Positions 14,355 to 21,191 of a stretch of DNA of 36,230 bases are shown piece after piece; position 1 is the first letter of the stretch; the number at the start of each line of letters is the position of its first letter. The DNA comes from a virus: the IMG/VR virus record IMGVR_UViG_3300017527_000946, positions 1-36,230 of that record; one strand, written 5' to 3'. Under the pieces are notes generated by a model, which searched no databases, was not told where the DNA came from, and worked only from the letters and a program-made list of their open reading frames with translations. Made by a program: the position numbers and the translations under genes.

Positions 14355-14995
14355 TATACTGTCTCCAATATTTGCTCAGTTATTCCTTCTTTTGGTGGAG
14401 TAGGTGTTATCCTTATTCTATCCTCTAATAAATTTCTTTGTCCATTGACTGTCCTAACATCTCTATCATAAAATTGAACATTAGTATCTGTTCCTAATTC
14501 AGTAGAGTTATATGCTTTAATTTCTTGGCCATGTGAAGCGTCCCAATCACGGATTCTACAGTTGAAAACATCATGTTCATTACTGACATCCAGACCAAAT
14601 GGAACAATTGTAATAGCTAACCATGATCTTAGATGAGGACCCGTGCCTCTATAATCACCAATTACTTCAAATTTATCAAATTCATATAATTCAATCGGGG
14701 CCGTTGTTTGCTTTCGCAATTGATAAGTTCCAGTATTCCCTTCTACAATAAATTCATTCGCTCCGAAACCTTCTAAAAACTTGGCATTTCCTTGGTCTCC
14801 GTATTGTCCAAATAGAATAATCCGGTTATATCGTTGGTAATCATCTCCAGCAGAATGTATTCTACTCAAACGATAAGTAGATTGTAATACTGGTAAAGAA
14901 ATACCACCACTTACTGGAATTTCCACAAGATCAAAATGATTTGGAGATAATGTAAAAGCTAATAATATTATTGAAAGTAATATCCAAATTTCCAT
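14354..14995 (-). CDS. Hypothetical structural protein with hydrophobic N terminus, 213 aa
   Basis: The first 17 residues (MEIWILLSIILLAFTLS) are strongly hydrophobic, like a signal peptide or membrane anchor. This is unusual inside a block of fibre proteins. The rest is beta-rich and aromatic (YNRIILFGQYGDQGN, FDKFEVIGDYRGTGPHLRSW, FNCRIRDWDASHGQEI) and looks like a soluble virion-type domain. No family is recognised. The ATG comes one base after the upstream stop, and no other in-frame Met exists near the N terminus. The hydrophobic leader could therefore be real, or a non-ATG start further in could be used. Confidence 0.65.
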   Translation of the reverse strand: MEIWILLSIILLAFTLSPNHFDLVEIPVSGGISLPVLQSTYRLSRIHSAGDDYQRYNRIILFGQYGDQGNAKFLEGFGANEFIVEGNTGTYQLRKQTTAPIELYEFDKFEVIGDYRGTGPHLRSWLAITIVPFGLDVSNEHDVFNCRIRDWDASHGQEIKAYNSTELGTDTNVQFYDRDVRTVNGQRNLLEDRIRITPTPPKEGITEQILETV

Positions 14996-14996
14996 A

Positions 14997-16622
14997 TCAA
15001 AATAGTTTTTTCAAACCCCTCGGCCAAAGTATCAATGTTCCATTTCCCGGATTAACAACCAATTCCGTTGCGGCTCCAGCAGTATACGCAAAATAAAAAT
15101 TAACAGACCCGCGGAAAATATGTATACCATCTCCAAATAAAATATTAAATATTGCACTTGGAAATGCATTATTATCAATACTAAAAGTGCTGTGAACGTA
15201 TATTTCTGATGTTTCTGTATTAAAATCAAGCCACGCTTCATCAACATCTGATTCATCACAATGAATAGTGAGTTTATTCATAAAATAGTGCCGATCAGTT
15301 CCAAGAAATTGAAATGTTTGCTTATCATCAGTGTATTCAATTTCCACATCGGATGGTGATAACCAGATTCTTGGATTGAGTGTAAATATCGGATTTCTAT
15401 CATATGTTCCTTCTACTTCAACCCATGCTTGTGTAATGTTTAGTCCACCTTTATCTACACCGGCATCAACTATAAAAGCAACTTCAAGTTTCAATCTCAT
15501 ATTATCAAGCTGGCCTGCTGATGTGAACACAGAATGGAGACTTGTAGAACAATCATCTTCTGTATAGGATGTTGAATTGAAAAATGCAGCACCAGCACTT
15601 TGCCAGGTTGAACCATCCCAAAGATAACCATTGATAGCAATTAAAGATGCATGACCACCAACACCATCATATAATCTACCTTTCAAATGAACTTTTAGTT
15701 TAGTTAGACTATAAGATTTCCAGTCAGTGCCTTCTATGTTTTCGATTGTATAGTATTCATCATAAGGACCGCCACTTACCGCTGGTATGGAGATATAATT
15801 ACCATCGGCATCATCATCATGAATCCACGGTTCATTTCCTTGATGTGTCCAATCTTGATTGACATTATTCCATCCATCAACATATAAATCTTGATCTATA
15901 TCTTCACTAACTGATCCAGTTTCAAGATTGAATCTAAAATATGATATTTCAATTGTCCCCGCACTTGGTACGCTGTCGCCATCTTTATAGACATAGAAAA
16001 ATCTGCCATTTCCGGCTATTGTACCTGTAAATGTGCCAAATGTTGCATTAGGTCCGTTTAAATCTACACGGCAAGTAGTGGTTATATCATACTTATTAAT
16101 CTCCATTATACCGGTGATACTAAGTTCTTGATATATCAACATCTGAGATAGTCTTGTACCAACTATCGTAATTTCACCTGATATTAGAACATTTTGGAAA
16201 GATGCTGCACCAGTATGATTATTAACATATGTCTTTGTTGCTCCTGAAAATTCACATATTGGATCTACACCGGTCCCTGTTCCAACTGAAAATGACCCTC
16301 CGTCAAACAACCAATTACCTTGAAAATCTAAAGTATAACCGCCACCTCCTGTCGGTCCAAAGTATCCCTCATGCTGAGTAAAATCACTTGCAATAACTCC
16401 ACCCTGAAATATCATCAAAAAGATATGTGAACAGTTGGCATCCATCGTAAGGTTATTACAAGCAATTGGAGAATTTGCCTGGCACAATGCTTGCCCGGCC
16501 GCATCGAAATAAACATCATCAGATATAGTTGGAACTCCTGCTCCACCTCCGCCTGAACTCGTTGCTGACCAATTTCCCGCTGTATGCCAATCTGCACTTG
16601 TGCCTACCCAGTAACGTGCCAT
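14997..16622 (-). CDS. Large beta-rich adhesin-like structural protein, 541 aa
   Basis: It begins MARYWVGTSADWHTAGNWS and continues with a Gly-rich stretch, VPTISDDVYFDAAG and CNNLTMDAN. This YWVG-x-W-x-x-NWS...D-x-V-x-FD opening is common in phage and bacterial adhesin-like beta-solenoid proteins. The middle (about 90-220) has the short G/T-rich strands expected of a beta helix. Residues 270-400 look like a jelly-roll or carbohydrate-binding-type domain (WKSYSLTKLKVHLKGRLYD, NMRLKLEVAF, NITQAWVEVEGTYD). The C terminus has FNIL, FGDGIHIFRGS and NPGNGTLILW, as in filamentous adhesins. It is probably a host-recognition fibre or tail decoration. It shares the MARY/MARF start with the fibres at 24694 and 31801. 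Confidence 0.7.
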   Translation of the reverse strand: MARYWVGTSADWHTAGNWSATSSGGGGAGVPTISDDVYFDAAGQALCQANSPIACNNLTMDANCSHIFLMIFQGGVIASDFTQHEGYFGPTGGGGYTLDFQGNWLFDGGSFSVGTGTGVDPICEFSGATKTYVNNHTGAASFQNVLISGEITIVGTRLSQMLIYQELSITGIMEINKYDITTTCRVDLNGPNATFGTFTGTIAGNGRFFYVYKDGDSVPSAGTIEISYFRFNLETGSVSEDIDQDLYVDGWNNVNQDWTHQGNEPWIHDDDADGNYISIPAVSGGPYDEYYTIENIEGTDWKSYSLTKLKVHLKGRLYDGVGGHASLIAINGYLWDGSTWQSAGAAFFNSTSYTEDDCSTSLHSVFTSAGQLDNMRLKLEVAFIVDAGVDKGGLNITQAWVEVEGTYDRNPIFTLNPRIWLSPSDVEIEYTDDKQTFQFLGTDRHYFMNKLTIHCDESDVDEAWLDFNTETSEIYVHSTFSIDNNAFPSAIFNILFGDGIHIFRGSVNFYFAYTAGAATELVVNPGNGTLILWPRGLKKLF

Positions 16623-16623
16623 T

Positions 16624-17190
16624 TTAAGCCCTCAAAACCAATTCCATCTTTAAACTCACTGTTTGTGCTACAGCAAAACCAATCCGTAAATAAACACTCT
16701 TTTCATTTTCATTGTTAAATAAACTGAAACCACTAAACTCTGATATCCGTGATATACCATCATCAATATCATGTAATGTAATAATATCTTCAGCAATCAT
16801 GGTATTAGCAATGGTTTTTAATCTTATAAATTCATCATTACCAGTGTCTAAAATTAAAGCCATATCATTAGGACTGAAATCTGTATGATCATCAGGTGTA
16901 ATATTAACATCAATACCAGTCGTGGCAGCTTCTAATTCAGTATAAACCAGTTTTGCTTCAGTTCTATAAAAAGCATCTTCACCTCTCATAGCTGCTTTAT
17001 TATAAAATGTGTATGTTGCCCATGCTGAGAATGCTGCACCTGGGTCTGCATCAATATATAAACGACCTCTGATAACTTCCCGTAATGAAAAACCGAGAGC
17101 GATTTCTACATCTTCTGAACTGCTTGCAGAAAAATCTATATCAGTTGTTATTGTTTCAAATCCATAATTACTTAATTGAGAAACACCCAT
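16624..17190 (-). CDS. Hypothetical virion protein, 188 aa
   Basis: A mostly beta protein with an early Ser-rich stretch (DFSASSSEDVEIALGFSL), a strand-turn pattern (GRLYIDADPGAAFSAWATYTFY) and a C terminus ending VSLKMELVLRA. The final part (GFSLFNNENEKSVYLRIGFAVAQTVSLKMEL) resembles the end of a jelly-roll domain. No specific family is recognised. It is the first structural gene of the leftward fibre block, directly downstream of tagged small genes and not itself tagged. The start follows the upstream stop closely, within the general TAATG-like packing. Confidence 0.65.
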   Translation of the reverse strand: MGVSQLSNYGFETITTDIDFSASSSEDVEIALGFSLREVIRGRLYIDADPGAAFSAWATYTFYNKAAMRGEDAFYRTEAKLVYTELEAATTGIDVNITPDDHTDFSPNDMALILDTGNDEFIRLKTIANTMIAEDIITLHDIDDGISRISEFSGFSLFNNENEKSVYLRIGFAVAQTVSLKMELVLRA

Positions 17191-17203
17191 TATTTTAGCT
17201 CAC

Positions 17204-17536
17204 TTATTTTTTCGGTAACTTTTCTTTGAATTTTTTCTTCTTTACATCTGTCTTTACTTCTTTCTTTGTTTTGCCTTTGCCACGCCACATCGGACTGCCA
17301 TGAGCAGCATCTTTGATTGATGCACAAAAGCCGGAGGCTTTTTCTTTATCGAAGCCTTCTTTGCCTTCCATTCTGGCTACACAAGCATCAAAGAAACCTT
17401 TCTCTTTTGGGCCCTTACCAACGGTCTTGCCAAATTTTGAGATAGATTTTTGCGTCCAGCCCTTTGCTCCGATAGGAGCCTCAGATAAATATTCTTCTAT
17501 CAATTCATCTTCTATTAGGTGTCTTTCAAATCTCAT
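17204..17536 (-). CDS. Basic putative capsid-targeted protein with extended leader, 110 aa
   Basis: The leader MRFERHLIEDELIEEYLSE|A is longer than most and contains two possible sites (L-I-E at 7-9 and L-S-E at 17-19), the second followed by Ala as in T4 cargo. The body has a Cys pair in GFFDACVARMEG and GFCASIKDAAHGSP, from memory a small domain seen in many phage genomes, and a very Lys-rich tail (KGKTKKEVKTDVKKKKFKEK) suited to binding DNA. It overlaps the zinc-ribbon gene upstream by ATGA. A role as packaged DNA-bound protein is inferred. Confidence 0.75.
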   Translation of the reverse strand: MRFERHLIEDELIEEYLSEAPIGAKGWTQKSISKFGKTVGKGPKEKGFFDACVARMEGKEGFDKEKASGFCASIKDAAHGSPMWRGKGKTKKEVKTDVKKKKFKEKLPKK

Positions 17537-17700
17537 TTTTTGTCTCTCATTTTAATCAATTCTTTGTGTTTTGTTTTATCAAAACAATCGCTACATAACC
17601 ATGAGCGGTATCCCTCATAGTATTTGGTATCACTCTTGCCACATACTTCACATTTCTCTTTTTTTGCTTCACCTAAATATTTTTCAATCAATTTTTTCAT
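17533..17700 (-). CDS. Mini zinc-ribbon protein with capsid-targeting tag, 55 aa
   Basis: This short gene reads MKKLIEKYLGE|A followed directly by a zinc-ribbon: CEVC (residues 17-20) and CSDC (37-40), 16 residues apart, then a basic end (KHKELIKMRDKK). The L-G-E/Ala junction fits the prohead-protease signature. A GGTGGG ribosome binding site precedes the ATG. A late promoter (17775-17782) lies about 75 nt upstream. Its stop overlaps the start of the next gene as ATGA. After leader removal a zinc-binding peptide of about 44 aa would remain in the head. It could bind DNA or a host protein. Confidence 0.8.
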   Translation of the reverse strand: MKKLIEKYLGEAKKEKCEVCGKSDTKYYEGYRSWLCSDCFDKTKHKELIKMRDKK

Positions 17701-17774
17701 TTTATCCCACCATAAATTCTTTCAAATTATTTATTTGTAGTTTATATCCTGTGTTCTCAATCTGAGTTTTTATA

Positions 17775-17782
17775 TATTTATA
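17775..17782 (-). promoter_or_regulatory. T4-type late promoter (TATAAATA)
   Basis: An exact late octamer read leftward in the 90-nt gap between two tagged genes. It would start transcription about 70 nt before the zinc-ribbon gene and feed the leftward fibre block. Confidence 0.55.
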
Positions 17783-17790
17783 AGTATGCA

Positions 17791-18102
17791 TTATCCAACT
17801 ATTTGGTCAACGGTATTTACAAGCTGTTCAACAAACACGCCTTTGACTGTTTGCTTTACAGTATATTCCATTTTTCTAACTGTTCCAAATTCGATATCGT
17901 ATGTATCCCTTTTATTTAGTTTTATTATTACCTTACCACGGAACTTTGAACCTCTAACATCAAATGTTAGGCTATTCTTAGATGAAACATAGTTCTTTGC
18001 ACCCCATGATGCTAACGCCCATTTATCCAAAGCATTTATCTGGCTCATTATAATTTTGCTCACTCGTTCATTTGCTTCTGTTATGTAATTTTTAAAACCC
18101 AT
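17791..18102 (-). CDS. Putative capsid-targeted protein, 103 aa
   Basis: Two adjacent ATGs are possible. The second (18102) is preferred because the GAGG is better placed and the leader then reads MGFKNYITE|A, the same length as MSFRDYITE|A. The body has WALASWGAKNYVSS, then a beta series RGSKFRGKVIIKLNKRDTYD and VKGVFVEQLV, which looks like a compact alpha/beta domain that I have seen in other phages but cannot name. It lies in the leftward late unit starting at 19066. The tag and late expression suggest a head-internal protein. Confidence 0.75.
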   Translation of the reverse strand: MGFKNYITEANERVSKIIMSQINALDKWALASWGAKNYVSSKNSLTFDVRGSKFRGKVIIKLNKRDTYDIEFGTVRKMEYTVKQTVKGVFVEQLVNTVDQIVG

Positions 18103-18140
18103 CATATCCTCATTTTGTATTTTTACTCTCTGTCTGTTAG

Positions 18141-18389
18141 TTACATACCCTTTCCATAATGTATTGTGTTCAATGTTTTTCTTAATTTCTCAAGTTCCGA
18201 GATAGTTTTCTGTGCTAATTTTACTCTTTTTTTTGCTTGCCTTAAAAATGGACTTGCAGGATTGACTTTTATTCCTTTTAGTTTTTCAATCATTTCATCT
18301 ATATATTTTCCATGATTGCTAATAGGGCCGGCTCCGGTTATGAACTTTGGTAAACCAATTGCTTCTTTCATATATTCTCTTAATGCCAT
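18141..18389 (-). CDS. Small putative capsid-targeted protein, 82 aa
   Basis: It starts MALREYMKE|A, a slightly divergent short tag (M-K-E instead of I/L-x-E). The remainder is helical and strongly basic (MIEKLKGIKVNP, FLRQAKKRVKLAQKTISELEKL), consistent with a DNA-binding helix bundle packed with the genome. The ATG overlaps the upstream stop as TAATG. No family recognised; the cleavage site is less certain than for its neighbours. Confidence 0.7.
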   Translation of the reverse strand: MALREYMKEAIGLPKFITGAGPISNHGKYIDEMIEKLKGIKVNPASPFLRQAKKRVKLAQKTISELEKLRKTLNTIHYGKGM

Positions 18390-18721
18390 TATTCATCATC
18401 TCCTTCTTCATTCTCAAAACCATCCGGTAAGTATGCACCTAATAAGCTATTGAAATGAAGCGGTCTTGGTTTTCTTGTTAGAACTTCAATTTCTCCATCT
18501 CTCCTGCCGATAACTCTTGTCTGACCACTTCCAACAATAGTTGGGACAGCAGAAGTACCACCAGCATATGATGTTTCATGAACAACAGTTTCGGTCCCTA
18601 ATCTGTTTTTCTTTTTCTTCTTTCTGTATGTCATACCGATTACTTCACCGGGCGGTAACGCAATATCACTGGTAGTTGTTTCATCGGATATCATCAAGTT
18701 TAACCTATCAACTATATCCAT
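18389..18721 (-). CDS. Putative capsid-targeted or structural protein, 110 aa
   Basis: The N terminus MDIVDRLNLMISDE|T resembles the long tag (hydrophobic-amphipathic helix ending in Glu) but has D-E in place of the usual L/I-x-E. The middle contains KKKKKNRLG, the end is acidic (FENEEGDDE), and RPRPLHF-like residues precede GAYLPDGF. Not recognised as a family. It is coupled to both neighbours by TAATG overlaps. Membership in the tagged set is tentative. Confidence 0.65.
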   Translation of the reverse strand: MDIVDRLNLMISDETTTSDIALPPGEVIGMTYRKKKKKNRLGTETVVHETSYAGGTSAVPTIVGSGQTRVIGRRDGEIEVLTRKPRPLHFNSLLGAYLPDGFENEEGDDE

Positions 18722-19026
18722 TATTCATCTCCACCAAAGTCAGTTATCATTTCCACTTTCGTTTCTAAATTACTGATTTTTCCATTATTATCTGCCGTTA
18801 CTCCACCTATTCCAATTAGACCAATAATAATAAAACCGAGTAACCAATAAAATAGCTTAGATGAAACAAATTTATGTGATTGATCCAACAAACATTTCTG
18901 TTGCCCCTCTATTTTTTCTAAAATGGCATCATGAGCTTTTATATTAGCAGCAGCAGCATTTTCCTGATTTTTACACATGTCGGTCATTTTCTGGTCGAGT
19001 TTTGTCAAAAGGTCGTGATCATTCAT
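18721..19026 (-). CDS. Single-span membrane protein with coiled coils, 101 aa
   Basis: The start at 19026 is chosen because the alternative in-frame GTG at 19062 coincides with the expected late transcription start, and GAGAGGG lies upstream of 19026. Residues 1-50 form a coiled coil (LLTKLDQKMTDM, AHDAILEKIEGQQ). Residues 57-77 are a membrane span (KLFYWLLGFIIIGLIGIGG) and 82-101 a second short helix. Topology of this type occurs in holins and spanin-like or injection proteins. As the first gene of the leftward late unit it could be a lysis or tail-related membrane protein. I cannot choose between these. No capsid tag. Confidence 0.7.
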   Translation of the reverse strand: MNDHDLLTKLDQKMTDMCKNQENAAAANIKAHDAILEKIEGQQKCLLDQSHKFVSSKLFYWLLGFIIIGLIGIGGVTADNNGKISNLETKVEMITDFGGDE

Positions 19027-19065
19027 TTTAGTAAACCCTCTCTTTTTTATATTGTTTATCACCTA

Positions 19066-19073
19066 TATTTATA
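19066..19073 (-). promoter_or_regulatory. T4-type late promoter (TATAAATA), leftward
   Basis: Exact octamer 40 nt before the ATG of the membrane-protein gene. Together with the rightward copy at 19091 it forms a divergent late promoter pair whose elements are only 17 nt apart. Confidence 0.75.
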
Positions 19074-19090
19074 TTATTTGCGTGAGAAAA

Positions 19091-19098
19091 TATAAATA
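19091..19098 (+). promoter_or_regulatory. T4-type late promoter (TATAAATA), rightward
   Basis: Exact octamer, followed by AAGGAG and the ATG at 19128. It excludes the in-frame ATG at 19098, which lies in the promoter itself. It is the only exact rightward late octamer I found for the 17-kb block to its right. Confidence 0.75.
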
Positions 19099-19127
19099 TG
19101 ATTGAAGGTTTCTATAAGGAGAATTAT

Positions 19128-19508
19128 ATGTCAGGCATAAAATATGAAAATCGGTCTGTTTTTGAAAAATATCAGAATTTAATTCTAAACGAATCGAAAA
19201 AAGGTATGAGAAGAAAAGCTCAGATAATTGAGGATAAAATAGATGATTTTGTAGATGAAATAGAAAAAAAGATTGATAAAATAGAGGACAATCCTACATT
19301 TCAAACACAAATGTATCAGATGCTTGCCGATATGAATAAGGAACATGCCGAGTTCATAATGGCCATGAAAACGATTTGTGCTACCCTTGACAGTGGCGCA
19401 AAAGTAATACCAAAAACAAAGCCAGTTGCTAAGGGAAACAAAGTTGGTGAGCAAGAACCTGGAATAGAAGAAGAACCAGCAACAGAAGAACCAGCAGAGG
19501 AAGAATAA
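19128..19508 (+). CDS. Coiled-coil protein with acidic Pro/Glu tail, 126 aa
   Basis: The start at 19128 follows AAGGAG and a late promoter. The first 22 residues end in YQNLILNE|S, which may be a variant tag with L-N-E at 20-22. Residues 30-85 are a Lys/Glu/Asp-rich coiled coil (IEDKIDDFVDEIEKKIDKIE). The last 18 residues are a run of Glu, Pro and Ala (PGIEEEPATEEPAEEE). Such an architecture recalls small scaffold or prohead-core proteins of T4-like phages, but it could also be cargo. It is the first gene of the rightward late unit, so it is expected to be highly expressed. Confidence 0.7.
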   Translation: MSGIKYENRSVFEKYQNLILNESKKGMRRKAQIIEDKIDDFVDEIEKKIDKIEDNPTFQTQMYQMLADMNKEHAEFIMAMKTICATLDSGAKVIPKTKPVAKGNKVGEQEPGIEEEPATEEPAEEE

Positions 19509-19709
19509 ATGACAAGTTTAGATAAAATCAATCGGTATCTATACGAACTCTCATATAAGGATAGGTTGAATGTTTACGGTCTTACGTTTGAGGAATTGGT
19601 TGAAAAGCTGGTCCCGATGAACGAACAGGAACGCAATGGAATAATTAATCTTTTAGACCCTGACACTAAAGATAAGATAGAGGAAATGAGGAAAGGTGGG
19701 TTATTATGA
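19509..19709 (+). CDS. Small putative capsid-targeted protein, 66 aa
   Basis: MTSLDKINRYLYE|L is a long-form tag with L-Y-E. The ATG directly follows the upstream stop. The rest is an acidic-helical peptide (LTFEELVEKLVPMNEQERNGIINLLDPDTKDKIEEM) without a known domain. Its 3' end overlaps the next ATG as ATGA. At 66 aa it is among the shortest of the set, and removal of the leader would leave only about 53 residues. Confidence 0.7.
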   Translation: MTSLDKINRYLYELSYKDRLNVYGLTFEELVEKLVPMNEQERNGIINLLDPDTKDKIEEMRKGGLL

Positions 19710-19972
19710 ATATAGTTGAAAAGATTGATATATATTTGTTGGGTGAAAAGAAATCACCGGAAGAACACGCATCAGATAGATTTTGGTCATTTCAAGTGAA
19801 GGCGAAAGATGCTGACGCATTGGTAAGAATGTTAAGATTGAGAACTAAAAAAATGAACAATGTTGACAAACTGAAAGCATGGTTCAAGACACTTGAAAAT
19901 GAAAACTTTCATAGTGAAGCAGCCGAAGCATTAGATAAACTAAGAAAACTTGGATATACAGGAGCAGTATAA
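19706..19972 (+). CDS. Small putative capsid-targeted protein, 88 aa
   Basis: The leader MNIVEKIDIYLLGE|K is a typical long tag ending in L-G-E. The body is a predicted three-helix unit: an opening FWSFQVKAKDADALVRMLRL, a basic KKMNNVDKLKAWFK and a final EAAEALDKLRKLGY. No known family. It is coupled to both neighbours (ATGA before, TAATG after). The tag is nearly the same as in the next gene while the bodies differ completely. Confidence 0.75.
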   Translation: MNIVEKIDIYLLGEKKSPEEHASDRFWSFQVKAKDADALVRMLRLRTKKMNNVDKLKAWFKTLENENFHSEAAEALDKLRKLGYTGAV

Positions 19973-20304
19973 TGAAGATTTTAGATAAACTTGATATATA
20001 TTTGGATGAAGCGTGTCCGGGAGATAAAATCAAATCAAAGGGAAAAGGTAAAGGATTAGGTAAAGGCAAAGGAAAAGGCCCAATTGGTAGAATGAAAGAT
20101 GAAAATGAAGATTTGGCAGAAGCCAAAATGTCAAAAGAAGAAGCTATTGCTAAGTTCAAAAAAACAAAACAACTTTCAACTGATATTTTAGAACCATTAG
20201 GGATTTCATTTGATAGTTTTTTGCAATTTGCTCAATTATCATATAACAATCCAAAAAAGGCTGATTCTATCTTGAAACAATTGGCTAAGAAATTAGGGAT
20301 ATAG
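19972..20304 (+). CDS. Putative capsid-targeted protein with Gly-Lys-rich segment, 110 aa
   Basis: MKILDKLDIYLDE|A is a strong long tag (L-D-E then Ala). Behind it residues 20-38 are built almost only from Gly and Lys (KSKGKGKGLGKGKGKG), an unstructured polycation that should bind DNA. The C-terminal part (about 50-110) contains a helical domain (EEAIAKFKKTKQLSTDILEPL and KKADSILKQLAKKLG). The layout recalls the Lys-rich internal proteins of T4 that are packed with the genome. TAATG coupling to the upstream gene. Confidence 0.78.
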   Translation: MKILDKLDIYLDEACPGDKIKSKGKGKGLGKGKGKGPIGRMKDENEDLAEAKMSKEEAIAKFKKTKQLSTDILEPLGISFDSFLQFAQLSYNNPKKADSILKQLAKKLGI

Positions 20305-20306
20305 GA

Positions 20307-20696
20307 ATGAATGATATTTTAGAACAAATAGACGTACTCGTAATGCAACCGGATATCAAAATTCTATCCACTGACGAACTGTTTGATAAAATGGCAAATT
20401 TGATTGTAACTCTGGAAGCAGACAACCTAACAGACAGACAGCTTGCTAAAGTCCTTGAAATAATTGAGGATTTTGAAGATGCTGATGAACTCGGAGAAGA
20501 AGTCAAAGCAAAGAAAACAACCATCAATAAAAAGGCATACGCTGGAAAGTATTATAAACAAAACAAAGTCAAGATGAAGAAGAAAAAAATTGACTTAGAA
20601 AAAAGCATTGAAGGTAAAACCAGAAAGAGGATGAAACCTATTATGGCAAAAGGTAGAAAGACAGCTACCGGAAGACATAAAGTTACATATCATTAG
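20307..20696 (+). CDS. Acidic-to-basic bipartite protein, 129 aa, paralogue of 21824
   Basis: The first half is acidic and helical (LSTDELFDKMANLIVTLEAD, ATLE..., VLEIIEDFEDADELGEE). The second half is highly basic (KVKMKKKKIDLEKS, GKTRKRMKPIMAKGRKTATG). The N terminus MNDILEQIDVLV resembles the long tag but lacks a clear L/I-x-E end. It matches the 134-aa gene at 21824 in order (FDKMANLIVTLEADNLTDRQ against MDKMFDLIVSLSDENLSDEQ), so the two are paralogues. An acidic half with a polybasic tail could bridge capsid and DNA, or act in the prohead core. No family named. Confidence 0.72.
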   Translation: MNDILEQIDVLVMQPDIKILSTDELFDKMANLIVTLEADNLTDRQLAKVLEIIEDFEDADELGEEVKAKKTTINKKAYAGKYYKQNKVKMKKKKIDLEKSIEGKTRKRMKPIMAKGRKTATGRHKVTYH

Positions 20697-20704
20697 GAGA
20701 CAAA

Positions 20705-21190
20705 ATGAAACTGAAAGATTTTTTAAATGAAGAAGAAACTAAAAAACTGGGAAAAATTCACAATAAGATAAAAAAGTTCTTCCAAGAAAATCCTAATCCT
20801 TCTGATAAACAAGTTCATGAATATGCTGAATCAATTGGAATTGATGAACATAAATTTGAAGAGCATATCTATATGCTTCTTTCGGCTTATGTTAAAAAAG
20901 ATAAAGTATCAGAACAGACACAACTAAACGAAATATTTATAGAAGATGCAACAAATGATTTAGAAATACTTAGAATTTCTATGATAGCAGAACTTGATGC
21001 ATCAAATCTTTATGAAAGAATGGCAGTAACAGCAAAGAATGCAGATGTAAAAAAGGTTCTATTAGATATTTCAAATGAAGAAAAAATTCATGCTGCTGAG
21101 TTTGAAACCCTCTTAGAGGAACTTGATACGGATTATGAAGAAGCAGGAAAGGAAGGAGAAAAAGAGGTAGAGGATTTAACAGGAGAGTAA
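20705..21190 (+). CDS. Encapsulated-ferritin-like protein with capsid-targeting tag, 161 aa
   Basis: MKLKDFLNE|E is a clear short tag (L-N-E). Residues 11-66 form a small helical domain (FFQENPNPSDKQVHEYAESI, HKFEEHIYMLLSAYV). Residues 85-142 look like a two-helix ferritin-like unit of the encapsulated-ferritin type: Glu96 and Tyr103 in AELDASNLYERM, and Glu125, Glu126 and His129 in EEKIHAAEFE, matching the E-x6-Y and E-x-x-H metal ligands of EncFtn; spacing to the second helix is also right. EncFtn stores iron inside encapsulins, whose shell shares the HK97 fold with phage heads. The C terminus (EAGKEGEKEVEDLTGE) is acidic. A metal-binding or ferroxidase protein packed in a phage head is the best reading. 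The fold call rests on motif and spacing, not on a search. Confidence 0.72.
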   Translation: MKLKDFLNEEETKKLGKIHNKIKKFFQENPNPSDKQVHEYAESIGIDEHKFEEHIYMLLSAYVKKDKVSEQTQLNEIFIEDATNDLEILRISMIAELDASNLYERMAVTAKNADVKKVLLDISNEEKIHAAEFETLLEELDTDYEEAGKEGEKEVEDLTGE

Positions 21191-21191
21191 T

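Noticed and set aside
17702-17791. A 29-codon leftward ORF (MHTYKYIKTQ...) that starts by TAATG overlap and ends just before the zinc-ribbon gene.
   Set aside because: The late promoter octamer lies inside it, it has no recognisable domain or tag, and its length is within chance. It could still be real given the coupling.
19098-19127. In-frame ATG at 19098 as start of the coiled-coil gene.
   Set aside because: It overlaps the late promoter, while AAGGAG and ATG at 19128 are correctly placed.
20934-20941. Leftward TATAAATA inside the ferritin-like gene.
   Set aside because: It points against the whole rightward block with no leftward gene ahead of it; most likely a codon coincidence.
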